Source: Laedolimicola ammoniilytica (GTDB taxonomy: Bacteria > Bacillota > Clostridia > Lachnospirales > Lachnospiraceae). Taken from it: DNA of 64,000 bases. Below the pieces are notes generated by a model. The model saw only the letters and a list, made by a program, of their open reading frames with translations, had not been told where the DNA came from and did not search any database. Shown here in pieces: positions 43,252 to 52,904 of this stretch. Position 1 is the stretch's first letter; the number at the start of each line of letters is the position of its first letter. The position numbers and the translations under genes were made by a program. The stretch spans positions 1 to 64,000 of the forward strand of contig NZ_JAOQKC010000016.1 of assembly GCF_025567165.1 (NCBI RefSeq). Reading direction: 5' to 3'.

Positions 43252-44001
43252 GTGGAGAAGTTTATCGGTGAGTATGAAAATTTAACAGACAGTGAAAGAA
43301 ATGTTTTTACGTATGTATTTCAGAACCAGGAAAAAGTTTCTGTTATGAAGATAAATGATCTGGCTGAAGAGACGGCGGTTTCAAAAACAGTTGTGATTAA
43401 TATGTGTCAGAAATTGGGGTTTGATGGCTTTGGAGATCTGAAATATTATTTAAAAGGCAGGCAGGAAGAACAGAGCCAAAGAACCTATGAGGATATACAA
43501 TTTCAGTGTCTTGATCAGGTAAAGAAGACGATGGCAGTGGTAGATCGGCAGTGTCTGAAAAGGGTGGCGTCTGCTATTATCAAGACAAAAACAGTATATA
43601 TTGTTGCCAGAGGAACAAGTAAAGCTGCGGCAGATTATCTGGAACATTTACTTTTACTGATAGGAATTAAGTGTATTAATTTACGGGATTACAATCTGAA
43701 TTCTACAGTTATCAAAAAAATTAATATGAACGAATCTGTAATTTTAATTTCTTTATCAGGCGAAACAAGAAAAATAGTCGAAGTGGCAAGAATTGCAAAA
43801 GCCAGATCTGCAACGGTAATTGCCCTGACTGGCTTTTTTTCCAGTACGATTGGACGATTGGCGGATTATACCTTATATTGTTCCGCAGAAAATGCAGATA
43901 CCAGAGAAAATGATATTAATTCAAGGCTGGGAATGTTTGTCGTGATTGATATGCTGGTAACAATTGTAAAGGAAATGTACGAAGAAAATATATTTAAATG
44001 A
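43252..44001 (+). CDS. RpiR/MurR-family regulator (SIS domain)
   Basis: 249 residues. The N-terminal RpiR helix-turn-helix (~1-75, DLAEETAVSKTVVINMCQKLGFDGFGDLKYYL) is followed by a phosphosugar-binding SIS domain (~105-235, YIVARGTSKAAADYLEHLL, SVILISLSGETRKIVEVARIAKARSATVIALTG). GTG start at 43252 with a G6 run 6 bases ahead. It heads a locus with a PTS transporter and a GH4 6-phosphoglucosidase, the same make-up as Bacillus malR-malP-malA, so it probably senses a phospho-alpha-glucoside. Confidence 0.88.
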   Translation: MEKFIGEYENLTDSERNVFTYVFQNQEKVSVMKINDLAEETAVSKTVVINMCQKLGFDGFGDLKYYLKGRQEEQSQRTYEDIQFQCLDQVKKTMAVVDRQCLKRVASAIIKTKTVYIVARGTSKAAADYLEHLLLLIGIKCINLRDYNLNSTVIKKINMNESVILISLSGETRKIVEVARIAKARSATVIALTGFFSSTIGRLADYTLYCSAENADTRENDINSRLGMFVVIDMLVTIVKEMYEENIFK

Positions 44002-44144
44002 AAATGGCAGAAATGACATAAGTCAGAAGTTGTGACATTAGTATTGAAAAACAATCTATGTCACAGCTTTTTTATTGTATGGCAGGAAATATCTTTTTAT
44101 AATTAGTTCATGGTTAACCAAAAAATAAGTATGGGAGAAGAAGA

Positions 44145-45701
44145 ATGTTAAAGAAATATAATCAGGCAATACAGAAATTCGGAAGAACCTTGTTATTGCC
44201 AATTGGCGTTATGGCGCCAGTAGGTATGGTATTGGGAATTACGGGAGCTCTTGTACAAAGCTATATGATAGCAAGATTTCCATTTTTAGGGACTCCGGTT
44301 GTCAACACGATCTTAGTAAGTATCAGAACAATTGCAAGTATTATCTTTGATAATATCCCGTTGCTGTTTGCGATGGGCGTCGCATATGGAATGAGTAAGA
44401 AAGACAAGGGAATTGCAACATTTGCCTCTGTTATTGGTTATCTGGTTATGCTGATTGCCATGAATGTGTGGTTGAAGGTAACGGGCAATCTGGCAGATCC
44501 GGAAACGATGAGTCAGGTAGGACAGATTCAAATCCTTGGAATTCAGACGTTAAATATAAACGCGCTGGGCGGAATCGTCGCAGGTCTGATAGCGGCATGG
44601 GCTACCGACAAGTTTTATAATCTTGAGTTACCGGTTGCATTCGCATTTTTTGCGGGTAAAAAATCAGTCTCTATTATCTGTATTCTGCTGATGTCAGCAT
44701 TTGGTCTGACGGTTCCGTTTGTGTGGCAGTTCTTTGTAAAGGGACTTACTAAATTATCCGTTATATTTCTGTCTCCGGTAGGACCATTTTTTACAGCAGC
44801 AGGGGAAAGGGTATTTATTCCCTTTGGTCTTCATCATTTATGGAATTCTCTGTTCCGTTTCACGGAAGCTGGAGGAAGTTATGTGATTAACGGTGAAACA
44901 TATGTAGGCGTGGTTCCGGCCATGAATGAGATTTTGTTTAATCTTGGACCGTCCAGTGAATATTGGTCCATGATGCCAAAACTGACCAGATTTATGGCAC
45001 AGCAGCAGATGCTGTGTACAATGTTTGCATTTCCGGCGATTGCGCTTGCTATGTATCAGACAGCCTATAAGAAAAATAAACCGCTGGTAAAATCATTGAT
45101 GATCACCTGTGTAGTTACTGCGCTGTTGGGAAATGTTACGGAACCGTTGGAGTTCTCTTTTGTATTCATTTCTCCAATTCTGTATGTTATTTATGCTTGT
45201 ATCATAGGAATCGGAGCAGTTGCTTTGAGCTTTGCCCATGTTGCGATTGGATATATCCGTGGCACCATTTTTGACTTTGCAATTTTTGGTTTATTGTATG
45301 AAAAAACAAACTGGATATTCTTTGTCCTGATCGGTCTTGTCGTGTCAGTTGTAACCTATCTGGTATTTAAATGGTTTATCTTGAAATTCGACATAAAAAC
45401 GCCGGGACGTGAGGACGCTCCATCTTTGGACAATACGCTGATTAAAGAAAAGAAGTATGACAAAATTGCGGAGATAGTTATTGAAGCGCTCGGTGGAAAA
45501 GAAAATATCAAAAATGTAGATAATTGTATCACCCGATTGAGAATTGACGTGGAAGATATTAAGAAAATTGATAAGAAAAAGCTGAGTGAATCAGGCTGCT
45601 CAGGCGTATTTTTCCCGGCTCCGCAGCATATTCATATTGTGTTTGGTCCATTGGTTGAGTTTGTAAGAAATGCAGTAGATGACAGATTGGAGATAAGATA
45701 G
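44145..45701 (+). CDS. PTS EIIBC, alpha-glucoside type
   Basis: 518 residues. The EIIC membrane domain (~1-425, about ten helices; GERVFIPFGLHHLWNSLFRF, GNVTEPLEFSFVFISP) belongs to the glucose/maltose/alpha-glucoside family. The C-terminal EIIB domain (~440-518) has the phosphorylated Cys in NVDNCITRLRIDV. No EIIA domain is attached, so a shared EIIA must serve it. Imports and phosphorylates an alpha-linked disaccharide, whose product the next gene cleaves. Starts after GGGAGAAGAAG. Confidence 0.88.
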   Translation: MLKKYNQAIQKFGRTLLLPIGVMAPVGMVLGITGALVQSYMIARFPFLGTPVVNTILVSIRTIASIIFDNIPLLFAMGVAYGMSKKDKGIATFASVIGYLVMLIAMNVWLKVTGNLADPETMSQVGQIQILGIQTLNINALGGIVAGLIAAWATDKFYNLELPVAFAFFAGKKSVSIICILLMSAFGLTVPFVWQFFVKGLTKLSVIFLSPVGPFFTAAGERVFIPFGLHHLWNSLFRFTEAGGSYVINGETYVGVVPAMNEILFNLGPSSEYWSMMPKLTRFMAQQQMLCTMFAFPAIALAMYQTAYKKNKPLVKSLMITCVVTALLGNVTEPLEFSFVFISPILYVIYACIIGIGAVALSFAHVAIGYIRGTIFDFAIFGLLYEKTNWIFFVLIGLVVSVVTYLVFKWFILKFDIKTPGREDAPSLDNTLIKEKKYDKIAEIVIEALGGKENIKNVDNCITRLRIDVEDIKKIDKKKLSESGCSGVFFPAPQHIHIVFGPLVEFVRNAVDDRLEIR

Positions 45702-45703
45702 AA

Positions 45704-47035
45704 ATGACAATGAACAGAAAAAAACATATCATTACGATTGCGGGAGCAGGCAGCGCCAGAGTGCCGGCTCTGGTAGGCAATCTGATTGAGATGAAAGAAC
45801 GTTTTCCGCTTACGAAAATCATATTTTACGATATTGATAATGAACGTATGGGAAAAATGCAGGCATATGACGAACTGGTTCTCAAAACTTATTATCCGGA
45901 AGTAGAGGTTGTATTTACTACAGATATGGATGTTGCGTATTGTCATACCGACTTTGTGTTTTGTCAGATGAGGGTCGGAAAAGGCAAAATGAGAAGCTAT
46001 GATGAAAAAATGCCTTTAAAATACGGACTGGTAGGACAGGAAACCTGCGGACCGGGAGGATTTTCCTACGGGATGCGCTCTCTGGGAGCCATGAAGGAAA
46101 TGGTGGAAAAGGTTCGTTCTTATTCGAAAGATACCTGGATTCTGAATTATACAAATCCGGCAGCTATTGTAGCGCTTGGATTGGATCGGTTATTTCCGGA
46201 TGATAAACGAATTTTAAATTTATGTGATCAGCCATTTTCTCTGATGAAGTCTTTTGCAAAAATCCTGGGGATTCCGCAGGAAACATTAAGGGCAAGATAT
46301 TTTGGATTGAATCATTTTGGCTGGTTTACAGATTTATTTGATACAGCAGGAAATAATTATTTTGATCAGTTGCGGGATTATCTGAAAAATCATGATTTTA
46401 AGCCATTTAATGCGGAGCAGAGATCAAAATCCTGGCTGGATACATATGTAAGAGTTAACAAGTATATGCAGTACTTTGATGAGTACATTCCGACCACATA
46501 TTTACAGTATTATTTCTTCCCGGATGAAATTGTGCAGGAAAGTAATCCACAGTATACCAGAGTGGATGAAGCGCGGGACAGTCGAGAGAAAGAAGTATTT
46601 GAGGTTTGCGGACAGGCCGTCGGACGAGATACAATGGACGGAATTACCATGCTTACCAATGGGGTCTTTGGTAAACTGATGGTAGAAGTGGCGGAATCCA
46701 TAGCATACGATCTCCATAATGAGTTTATTGTTCTGGTAAAAAATAACGGCATTATTCCTAATTTTGAAAAGGACGCAATTGTAGAAGTTGCAGGAACAAT
46801 CGGGAAAAATGGAGCAGAAGGTTATTACTTTGGAAACATCGACATGTTTTACAAAGGCCTGATGGAAAATCAATACGCATATGAGAGCTTGACGGTAGAC
46901 GCGTTTATTGAGCAGGACTATAAAAAGGCGCTGGAAGCTCTGACGTTAAACAGAACAGTTATTGATCCGGAAAAAGCAAAAGCCATCTTAGATGATTTTC
47001 AGTTGGTTTCAAAAGATTATTGGGTATTAAAGTAG
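45704..47035 (+). CDS. 6-phospho-alpha-glucosidase (GH4)
   Basis: 443 residues. The GH4 Rossmann start (IITIAGAGSARVPALVG), NYTNPAA, the metal-site NLCDQPF and the GLNHFGWFTDL block define an NAD+- and Mn2+-dependent phosphoglycosidase (MalA/GlvA/AglB-type). Cleaves phosphorylated maltose-like disaccharides delivered by the PTS protein, whose gene ends 2 bases upstream. The alpha-glucoside assignment comes from subfamily resemblance and the paired transporter. Confidence 0.87.
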   Translation: MTMNRKKHIITIAGAGSARVPALVGNLIEMKERFPLTKIIFYDIDNERMGKMQAYDELVLKTYYPEVEVVFTTDMDVAYCHTDFVFCQMRVGKGKMRSYDEKMPLKYGLVGQETCGPGGFSYGMRSLGAMKEMVEKVRSYSKDTWILNYTNPAAIVALGLDRLFPDDKRILNLCDQPFSLMKSFAKILGIPQETLRARYFGLNHFGWFTDLFDTAGNNYFDQLRDYLKNHDFKPFNAEQRSKSWLDTYVRVNKYMQYFDEYIPTTYLQYYFFPDEIVQESNPQYTRVDEARDSREKEVFEVCGQAVGRDTMDGITMLTNGVFGKLMVEVAESIAYDLHNEFIVLVKNNGIIPNFEKDAIVEVAGTIGKNGAEGYYFGNIDMFYKGLMENQYAYESLTVDAFIEQDYKKALEALTLNRTVIDPEKAKAILDDFQLVSKDYWVLK

Positions 47036-47042
47036 AATCGCG

Positions 47043-47083
47043 AAAAGCCATGATGAGAAAATAGTTTCATTATGGCTTTTTTT
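47043..47083 (+). terminator. terminator of the PTS operon
   Basis: AAAAGCCATGATG (47043-47055) and CATTATGGCTTTT (47068-47080), one wobble, followed by T's. Confidence 0.85.
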
Positions 47084-47130
47084 ACATTTCTTTGCATATA
47101 TTATAGAAAAAATTCATACAGGAAACCATT

Positions 47131-48393
47131 ATGCAAAATTTTAGAGTAAAAGCCATGCAGTCCGACCTGCCGGACTACGGGAAGCTGCAGATTCATATTA
47201 CTTCCGCCCTAGGCGCGCATCCGATTCCGGGGGCGAAGGTGGCTATCTCTTATACCGGAGAGCCGGATCAGACCATGGAGGAGCTGACGACCAACAGTTC
47301 CGGGCAGACCGATGAGGTGGAGCTGGCCGCGCCGCCGCTGGAGTACAGTGTGGAGCCAAGCGAGCCCCAGCCCTACTCGGAATATACCCTGTCGGTGACC
47401 GCACCGGGGTATGAGCCGGTGGAGATCGCAGGAACTGAGATTCTGCCGGAGGTGACGGCCATTCAGGAGATTCGGATGCAGCCCCGGCAGGGAGAAGAGT
47501 ATGAGCGCTATGTCATCGGAGCTCATACCCTGTTCGGGAATTATCCGCCGAAGATCGCGGAGGCGGAGATTAAGCCGGTGGGCGAGAGCGGGGAGATTGT
47601 CCTGAGCCGTGTGGTGGTGCCGGAGTACGTCATCGTCCATGACGGCGCGCCCTCGGACAGCTCCGCGTCAGACTACTGGGTCCGCTACCGGGATTACATC
47701 AAAAATGTGGCCTGCAGCGAAATCTACGCCACCTGGACCGACGCGGCCATCCGCGCCAATGTGCTGGCAATTATGTCCTTTACGCTTAACCGGGTGTATA
47801 CCGAGTGGTATAGAAACAAGGGCTACGACTTTACGATTACCTCGTCCACAGCATTCGACCACAAATGGATCCATAACCGAAACATTTTTGAAAACATCTC
47901 TCTGATCGTTGATGAGCTCTTCGCGGACTATCTGTCCCGGCCCAATGTGAAGCAGCCCATCCTGACCCAATACTGCGATGGCCGACGGGTGAACTGTCCC
48001 AACTGGATGAGTCAGTGGGGAAGTCAGTCTCTGGGCGAGCAGGGCTATATGGCCATTGAGATTCTGCGGAATTATTACGGGGAGTCCATGTATATCAATA
48101 CAGCGGAGGAGATCTCTGGCGTGCCGTATTCCTGGCCCGGCTACGAGCTGACGGAGGGAGCTTCCGGGCAGAAGGTACTGCAGCTACAGGAGCAGTTAAA
48201 CCGGATTGCGCGGAACTATCCGGCGATTCCGACCGTCTCCGAGGATGGTATCTACGGCCCGGCCACGGCGGAGAGCGTGCGGACGTTTCAGTCTATCTTT
48301 GGATTGCCCCAGACCGGGGTGGTGGATTATCGGACCTGGTATAAGATTTCGGAGATCTATGTAGGCGTGTCCAGAATCGCGGAGCTGAATTAG
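47131..48393 (+). CDS. SpoIID-like protein with peptidoglycan-binding domain
   Basis: 420 residues without a signal peptide. Residues ~15-115 form Ig/carboxypeptidase-regulatory-like beta domains (GAHPIPGAKVAISYTG). Residues ~185-320 resemble the SpoIID fold (AIRANVLAIMSFTLNRVYTEWY, and MSQWGSQSLGEQGYMAIEILRNYYG, the last block being the SpoIID signature). The C-terminus (~345-410) is a peptidoglycan-binding repeat (GASGQKVLQLQEQLNRIA, YGPATAESVRTFQSIFGL). Likely acts on cell-wall or spore-cortex peptidoglycan; activity unproven. Confidence 0.72.
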   Translation: MQNFRVKAMQSDLPDYGKLQIHITSALGAHPIPGAKVAISYTGEPDQTMEELTTNSSGQTDEVELAAPPLEYSVEPSEPQPYSEYTLSVTAPGYEPVEIAGTEILPEVTAIQEIRMQPRQGEEYERYVIGAHTLFGNYPPKIAEAEIKPVGESGEIVLSRVVVPEYVIVHDGAPSDSSASDYWVRYRDYIKNVACSEIYATWTDAAIRANVLAIMSFTLNRVYTEWYRNKGYDFTITSSTAFDHKWIHNRNIFENISLIVDELFADYLSRPNVKQPILTQYCDGRRVNCPNWMSQWGSQSLGEQGYMAIEILRNYYGESMYINTAEEISGVPYSWPGYELTEGASGQKVLQLQEQLNRIARNYPAIPTVSEDGIYGPATAESVRTFQSIFGLPQTGVVDYRTWYKISEIYVGVSRIAELN

Positions 48394-48407
48394 AACAGAT
48401 TAAAAAG

Positions 48408-48455
48408 TACCGGCATTCAGGGAATGAATAACAACTCTCTGAATACCGGTATTTT
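48408..48455 (+). terminator. terminator hairpin
   Basis: TACCGGCATTCAGGGA (48408-48423) and TCTCTGAATACCGGTA (48436-48451), mostly paired, then TTTT. Confidence 0.85.
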
Positions 48456-48458
48456 CGC

Positions 48459-48488
48459 TTTACAAAAGAAAAACAATTCTATTATAAT
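48459..48488 (+). promoter_or_regulatory. promoter of hisA
   Basis: TTTACA (48459-48464), 18-bp spacer, TATAAT (48483-48488). Confidence 0.7.
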
Positions 48489-48522
48489 AGGGAAAATGAT
48501 TGGAAAGCGGGGAAAGAAATTT

Positions 48523-49293
48523 ATGCGTTTTCGTCCATGTATCGATATCCACAATGGCCAGGTCAAGCAGATCGTGGGAGGCAGCCTGACTGATAAAAAT
48601 GATTTCGCCAGGGAAAATTTTGTGTCGGAGCAGGATGCGGCCTGGTACGCGAAGCTTTATCAGGAAGACGGCCTGAAAGGAGGCCATGTGATTCTGCTGA
48701 ACGGCGCGGATTCTCCTTATTATGAGGCCACGAAAGCGCAGGCGTTGAAAGCCTTAAAGGCCTACCCGGGGGGCCTTCAGATCGGCGGCGGCATCCATCC
48801 GGAAAACGCGGCGGAATATCTGGACGCCGGAGCCAGCCAGGTCATCGTGACCTCTTATGTCTTCAAAAACGGCCGGATCCAGTATGAGAATCTGGGAAAA
48901 ATGCTTGCAGCTGTGGGCCGCGACCGCCTGGTGCTGGACTTGAGCTGCCGCAAAAAGGGCGGCGCGTACTACATCGTCACCGACCGCTGGCAGAAATTTA
49001 CAGACGTCCGGGTGACGCCCGCCCTTCTGGATGAATTGTCCGGGAAATGCAGCGAATTTTTAATCCACGCCGTGGACGTGGAGGGCAAAGCTTCAGGGAT
49101 CGAAAAAGAACTGGCAGCCATGCTCGGCGACTGGGCCGGAATTCCCGTAACCTATGCGGGCGGCGTGGGCAGCCTGGAGGATGTGGAGGCGCTTCGCACC
49201 CTCGGAAAGGGCCGCCTGGACGTGACCATCGGAAGCGCTTTAGATCTTTTTGGCGGTTGTATCCCGTACCGAAATGTGGTATACTTGCGTTAG
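48523..49293 (+). CDS. hisA: eukaryotic-type HisA isomerase
   Basis: 256 residues. Isomerises ProFAR to PRFAR in histidine synthesis. It begins MRFRPCIDIHNGQVKQIVGG and has QIGGGIHPENA and TYAGGVGSLEDVE, the two phosphate-binding loops of the (beta/alpha)8 barrel. The sequence belongs to the HIS6/plant-like branch of HisA rather than the common bacterial form, and it stands outside a his operon. ATG at 48523 behind GGGGAAAG. The branch assignment is from memory. Confidence 0.82.
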   Translation: MRFRPCIDIHNGQVKQIVGGSLTDKNDFARENFVSEQDAAWYAKLYQEDGLKGGHVILLNGADSPYYEATKAQALKALKAYPGGLQIGGGIHPENAAEYLDAGASQVIVTSYVFKNGRIQYENLGKMLAAVGRDRLVLDLSCRKKGGAYYIVTDRWQKFTDVRVTPALLDELSGKCSEFLIHAVDVEGKASGIEKELAAMLGDWAGIPVTYAGGVGSLEDVEALRTLGKGRLDVTIGSALDLFGGCIPYRNVVYLR

Positions 49294-49330
49294 AGAGAGA
49301 TCTCGAAATACCCGTAAAGGAGTTGATTTT

Positions 49331-49855
49331 ATGCGTTATGTAATCAGCGGCAAAAATATCGATGTGACAGAGGGGCTCCGTACAGCGATCACGGACAAGC
49401 TCGGAAAGTTAGAGCGCTATTTTACTCCGGACACGGAAGTACATGTTACTTTAAGTGTCGAGAAAGAAAGACAGAAGATTGAGGTAACCATTCCTGTAAA
49501 GGGAACCGTCATTCGTTCCGAGCAGGTAAGCAACGATATGTACGTATCTATCGATCTGGTGGAGGAAGTTATCGAGCGTCAGCTCCGCAAGTACAAGAAC
49601 AAGATCGTACAGCGCGAGCAGGGAGCCGGAAGCTTCCGTCAGGAGTTTATCGACAAAGAGGCAGAGGATGAGGAGGTTCGCATCATCCGTACCAAGCAGT
49701 TCGACATGAAGCCCATGTATCCCGAGGACGCATGCGTGCAGATGGAGATGCTGGGCCACAGCTTCTATGTATTTGTAAATGCGGAGACCGAGCAGATCAA
49801 CGTGGTTTACAAGAGAAAGGGCAATACCTACGGACTCATTGAGCCGGAACATTAA
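49331..49855 (+). CDS. hpf: ribosome hibernation promoting factor, long form
   Basis: 174 residues. The N-terminal S30AE domain (~1-100, RYVISGKNIDVTEGLRTAITDKLGKLERYF) binds the ribosome decoding centre. The C-terminal domain (~115-174, IIRTKQFDMKPMYPEDACVQMEMLGHSFYVF) mediates dimerisation into 100S particles. AAAGGAG precedes the ATG. The hpf-secA order is common in Firmicutes, though a terminator separates them here. Confidence 0.93.
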   Translation: MRYVISGKNIDVTEGLRTAITDKLGKLERYFTPDTEVHVTLSVEKERQKIEVTIPVKGTVIRSEQVSNDMYVSIDLVEEVIERQLRKYKNKIVQREQGAGSFRQEFIDKEAEDEEVRIIRTKQFDMKPMYPEDACVQMEMLGHSFYVFVNAETEQINVVYKRKGNTYGLIEPEH

Positions 49856-49868
49856 AACAGGATTTTTC

Positions 49869-49898
49869 AGGGGCTGCGCGCAGGCGCAGCCCCTTTTT
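49869..49898 (+). terminator. terminator after hpf
   Basis: AGGGGCTGCGC (49869-49879) and GCGCAGCCCCT (49884-49894), perfect 11-bp stem, T5 run. Confidence 0.93.
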
Positions 49899-49916
49899 GG
49901 CTGGCGGCGAAACTTC

Positions 49917-49945
49917 TTGAATATTCTGCCGTGTAGTGTTAAAAT
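49917..49945 (+). promoter_or_regulatory. promoter of secA
   Basis: TTGAAT (49917-49922), 17-bp spacer, TAAAAT (49940-49945) with TG one base upstream. Confidence 0.7.
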
Positions 49946-49997
49946 GATAAACAGAGTATTGTCTGAAATATCAGAAACTTAAGATTGGAGTTAGCAG

Positions 49998-52571
49998 ATG
50001 AATTTATTTACAAAAATGTTTGGTACTCACAGCGAGCGTGAATTAAAGCTGATTTATCCGCTGGTAGACAAGATCGAAGCACTCCGCCCGGAGATGCAGA
50101 AGCTGTCTGACGAGGAACTGAAAGGCAAGACAAAAGAATTCAGACAGCGTCTGGCGGATGGCGAGACCCTGGATGATTTACTGGTAGAGGCTTTCGCGGC
50201 AGTCCGCGAGGCTGCGAAACGAGTGCTTGGCATGGAGCATTATCGGGTACAGCTCATCGGTGGTATTATCCTCCATCAGGGACGTATCGCCGAGATGAAG
50301 ACTGGTGAAGGTAAGACCCTGGTGTCTACTCTCCCGGCATACCTGAACGCACTGGAAGGCAAGGGTGTCCACATTGTCACGGTCAACGACTATCTGGCAC
50401 ACCGTGATGCCGAGTGGATGGGCAAGGTTCATGAGGCTCTGGGTCTGACCGTGGGCGTGGTACTGAACAGCAGCACGGGTGACGAGCGCCGTGCCGCTTA
50501 TAACTGTGACATTACCTATGTAACCAATAACGAGCTTGGTTTCGACTATCTGCGTGACAACATGGTCATTTACAAGGAACAGCTGGTACAGAGAGACCTG
50601 CATTACGCCATTATCGATGAGATTGACTCCATCCTCATCGACGAGGCCCGTACCCCGTTGATTATCTCCGGACAGAGCGGCAAGTCCACAAAGCTTTACG
50701 AGATCTGCGACGCGCTAGCGAAGACCATGAAGCGTGGCGAGGCCAGCGGAGAGTTCAGCAAGATGAACGCCATCATGGGCGAGGAGATCGAGGAGACCGG
50801 TGAGTTTATCGTCAATGAGAAGGATAAGATTGTCAATCTGACCGCCGACGGCGTGAAGCGTGTGGAGGATTATTTCCACATCGAGAACCTGGCTGACCCG
50901 GAGAACCTGGAGATTCAGCACAATATGATTCTGGCCCTTCGCGCCAACTATCTGATGTTCCGCGATCAGGATTACGTGGTGAAGGATGATCAGGTATTGA
51001 TTGTCGATGAGTTTACCGGACGTATCATGCCGGGCCGCCGCTATTCCGACGGACTCCATCAGGCCATTGAGGCAAAGGAGCATGTGAAGGTCAAGAGAGA
51101 GAGCAAGACTCTGGCCAATATTACGTTCCAGAACTTCTTCAATAAATACAATAAGAAGGCCGGTATGACCGGTACCGCCCTCACTGAGGAGAAGGAGTTC
51201 CGCGAGATCTACGGTATGGACGTTATCGAGATCCCGACCAACCGTCCGGTTATCCGAAAAGACTTGGATGATGCGGTATATAAGACCAAGAAAGAGAAGT
51301 TCCATGCGGTGGTAGAGGAAATCGAGCGGGCCCACGCCAAGGGACAGCCGGTTCTGGTGGGTACCATTACCATCGAGACATCCGAGTACTTAAGCGGACT
51401 GCTCCGCAAAAAGGGGATCCAGCATGAAGTCCTGAACGCCAAGTTCCATGAGCGCGAGGCTGAGATCGTAGCCCTGGCCGGTCAGCACGGCGCGGTTACC
51501 ATCGCCACGAACATGGCAGGCCGTGGTACCGATATCAAGCTGGATGATGACGCGAGAGCAGCAGGAGGACTGAAAATCATCGGTACCGAGCGCCATGAGT
51601 CCCGTCGTATCGATAACCAGCTGCGCGGACGTTCCGGCCGTCAGGGAGATCCGGGAGAATCCCGCTTCTACATTTCCCTGGAGGACGATCTGATGCGTCT
51701 CTTCGGATCCGAGCGTCTCATGAGCGTGTTCAACGCCCTGGGCGTGCCGGAAAATGAGCAGATCGAGCACAAGATGCTTTCTGATGCCATCGAGAAAGCC
51801 CAGAAGAAGATTGAGAGCAATAACTTCGGTATCCGTAAGAACTTGCTGGAGTACGACCAGGTTATGAATGAGCAGCGTGAGATCATTTACGCGGAGCGCC
51901 GCCGGGTACTGAACGGCGAGAGCATGCGCGACGCCATCTACAAGATGCTCACTGATACCGTGGAAAATGTGGTAGACAGCCTGATTGGCGACGACCAGGA
52001 TAAATCCGAGTGGGATCTTCTGGGACTGAATGAGTCCCTGCTTCGCACGATTCCGCTTCAGACGATTACGCCGGAGCGTATCGCCGATAAGAAGAATAAG
52101 GCAGAGCTGAAGCATATGCTGAAGGAAGAGGCTGTGAAGCTCTACGAGCTGAAGGAGGCGGAGTTCCCGAATCCGGAGATGCTTCGTGAACTGGAGCGTG
52201 TATTCCTTCTGAAGGTCATCGACCGCAAGTGGATGGATCACATCGACGATATGGAGCAGCTTCGTCAGGGCATCGGTCTGCAGGCTTTTGCTCAGCGTGA
52301 TCCGCTGGTAGAGTATAAGCTCAGCGGCTATGAGATGTTCTCCGCCATGACGGCCAGCATCCAGGAAGAGACCGTCCGGATTCTGCTTCATGTACGCGTG
52401 GAGGAGAAGGCCGAGCGTGAGCAGGTAGCCAAGGTAACGGGCACCAATAAGGACACCACACTGGCAGCAGCGCCCAAGAAGCGCGAGAGCGCCAAGGTCT
52501 ATCCGAACGATCCCTGCCCCTGCGGAAGCGGAAAGAAGTATAAGCAGTGCTGCGGAAGAAAAGGCGCGTAA
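49998..52571 (+). CDS. secA: preprotein translocase ATPase SecA
   Basis: 857 residues. Drives protein export through SecYEG. Walker A in AEMKTGEGKTLVSTLPAYL (~98), DEID box (IIDEIDSILIDEARTPLIIS), the second nucleotide fold (TNMAGRGTDIKLDD, QLRGRSGRQGDPGESRFYISLEDDLMRLF), and the C-terminal zinc motif CPCGSGKKYKQCCG. All domains are complete. RBS GGAGTTAGCAG. Monocistronic. Confidence 0.97.
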   Translation: MNLFTKMFGTHSERELKLIYPLVDKIEALRPEMQKLSDEELKGKTKEFRQRLADGETLDDLLVEAFAAVREAAKRVLGMEHYRVQLIGGIILHQGRIAEMKTGEGKTLVSTLPAYLNALEGKGVHIVTVNDYLAHRDAEWMGKVHEALGLTVGVVLNSSTGDERRAAYNCDITYVTNNELGFDYLRDNMVIYKEQLVQRDLHYAIIDEIDSILIDEARTPLIISGQSGKSTKLYEICDALAKTMKRGEASGEFSKMNAIMGEEIEETGEFIVNEKDKIVNLTADGVKRVEDYFHIENLADPENLEIQHNMILALRANYLMFRDQDYVVKDDQVLIVDEFTGRIMPGRRYSDGLHQAIEAKEHVKVKRESKTLANITFQNFFNKYNKKAGMTGTALTEEKEFREIYGMDVIEIPTNRPVIRKDLDDAVYKTKKEKFHAVVEEIERAHAKGQPVLVGTITIETSEYLSGLLRKKGIQHEVLNAKFHEREAEIVALAGQHGAVTIATNMAGRGTDIKLDDDARAAGGLKIIGTERHESRRIDNQLRGRSGRQGDPGESRFYISLEDDLMRLFGSERLMSVFNALGVPENEQIEHKMLSDAIEKAQKKIESNNFGIRKNLLEYDQVMNEQREIIYAERRRVLNGESMRDAIYKMLTDTVENVVDSLIGDDQDKSEWDLLGLNESLLRTIPLQTITPERIADKKNKAELKHMLKEEAVKLYELKEAEFPNPEMLRELERVFLLKVIDRKWMDHIDDMEQLRQGIGLQAFAQRDPLVEYKLSGYEMFSAMTASIQEETVRILLHVRVEEKAEREQVAKVTGTNKDTTLAAAPKKRESAKVYPNDPCPCGSGKKYKQCCGRKGA

Positions 52572-52594
52572 TATCGCATAAGCTATGAAAAAAT

Positions 52595-52639
52595 GGCCAT
52601 ACTCTTTTTAGAATAATCAGAAAGGGGTATGGTCTTTTT
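52595..52639 (+). terminator. terminator after secA
   Basis: GGCCATACTC (52595-52604) pairs with GGGTATGGTC (52625-52634, two wobbles), followed by T5. The T-run touches the start codon of the next gene, so its ribosome site AAGGGG lies within the hairpin. Confidence 0.65.
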
Positions 52640-52831
52640 ATGTCAAAAAAGAAAAAGCCGGATCTGAAGCACCTGGAGCCGGAAGAACAGCTGAAATACG
52701 AGATCGCCGAGGAGCTGGGACTTCTCGACAAGGTCCTGGCGGACGGCTGGAAGGCCCTGTCATCCAAGGAGACCGGACGGATCGGCGGGCTGATGACAAA
52801 AAAGAAGAAAGAACTGAACAAATCCAGGTAA
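52640..52831 (+). CDS. alpha/beta-type small acid-soluble spore protein-like
   Basis: 63 residues. The core KYEIAEELGLLDKVLADGWKALSSKETGRIGGLMTKKKK follows the alpha/beta SASP pattern (E-I-A-x-E-L-G, then GWKxLSxKExGRIGG). Such proteins coat spore DNA and are cut by GPR during germination. It implies a spore-forming host. The ribosome site lies in the secA terminator arm at a long spacing (12 bases), so expression could depend on hairpin state. Confidence 0.75.
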   Translation: MSKKKKPDLKHLEPEEQLKYEIAEELGLLDKVLADGWKALSSKETGRIGGLMTKKKKELNKSR

Positions 52832-52904
52832 GACGCAGCCAGCTTGCTATTTTTAACGGGGTGTATATAATGAAGAATACAAAAAACGGAATAGGAGAAA
52901 ATGC

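Noticed and set aside
48424..48522. Upstream start of hisA at 48424
   Set aside because: It lies within the terminator and promoter region; the protein family begins at the ATG at 48523.
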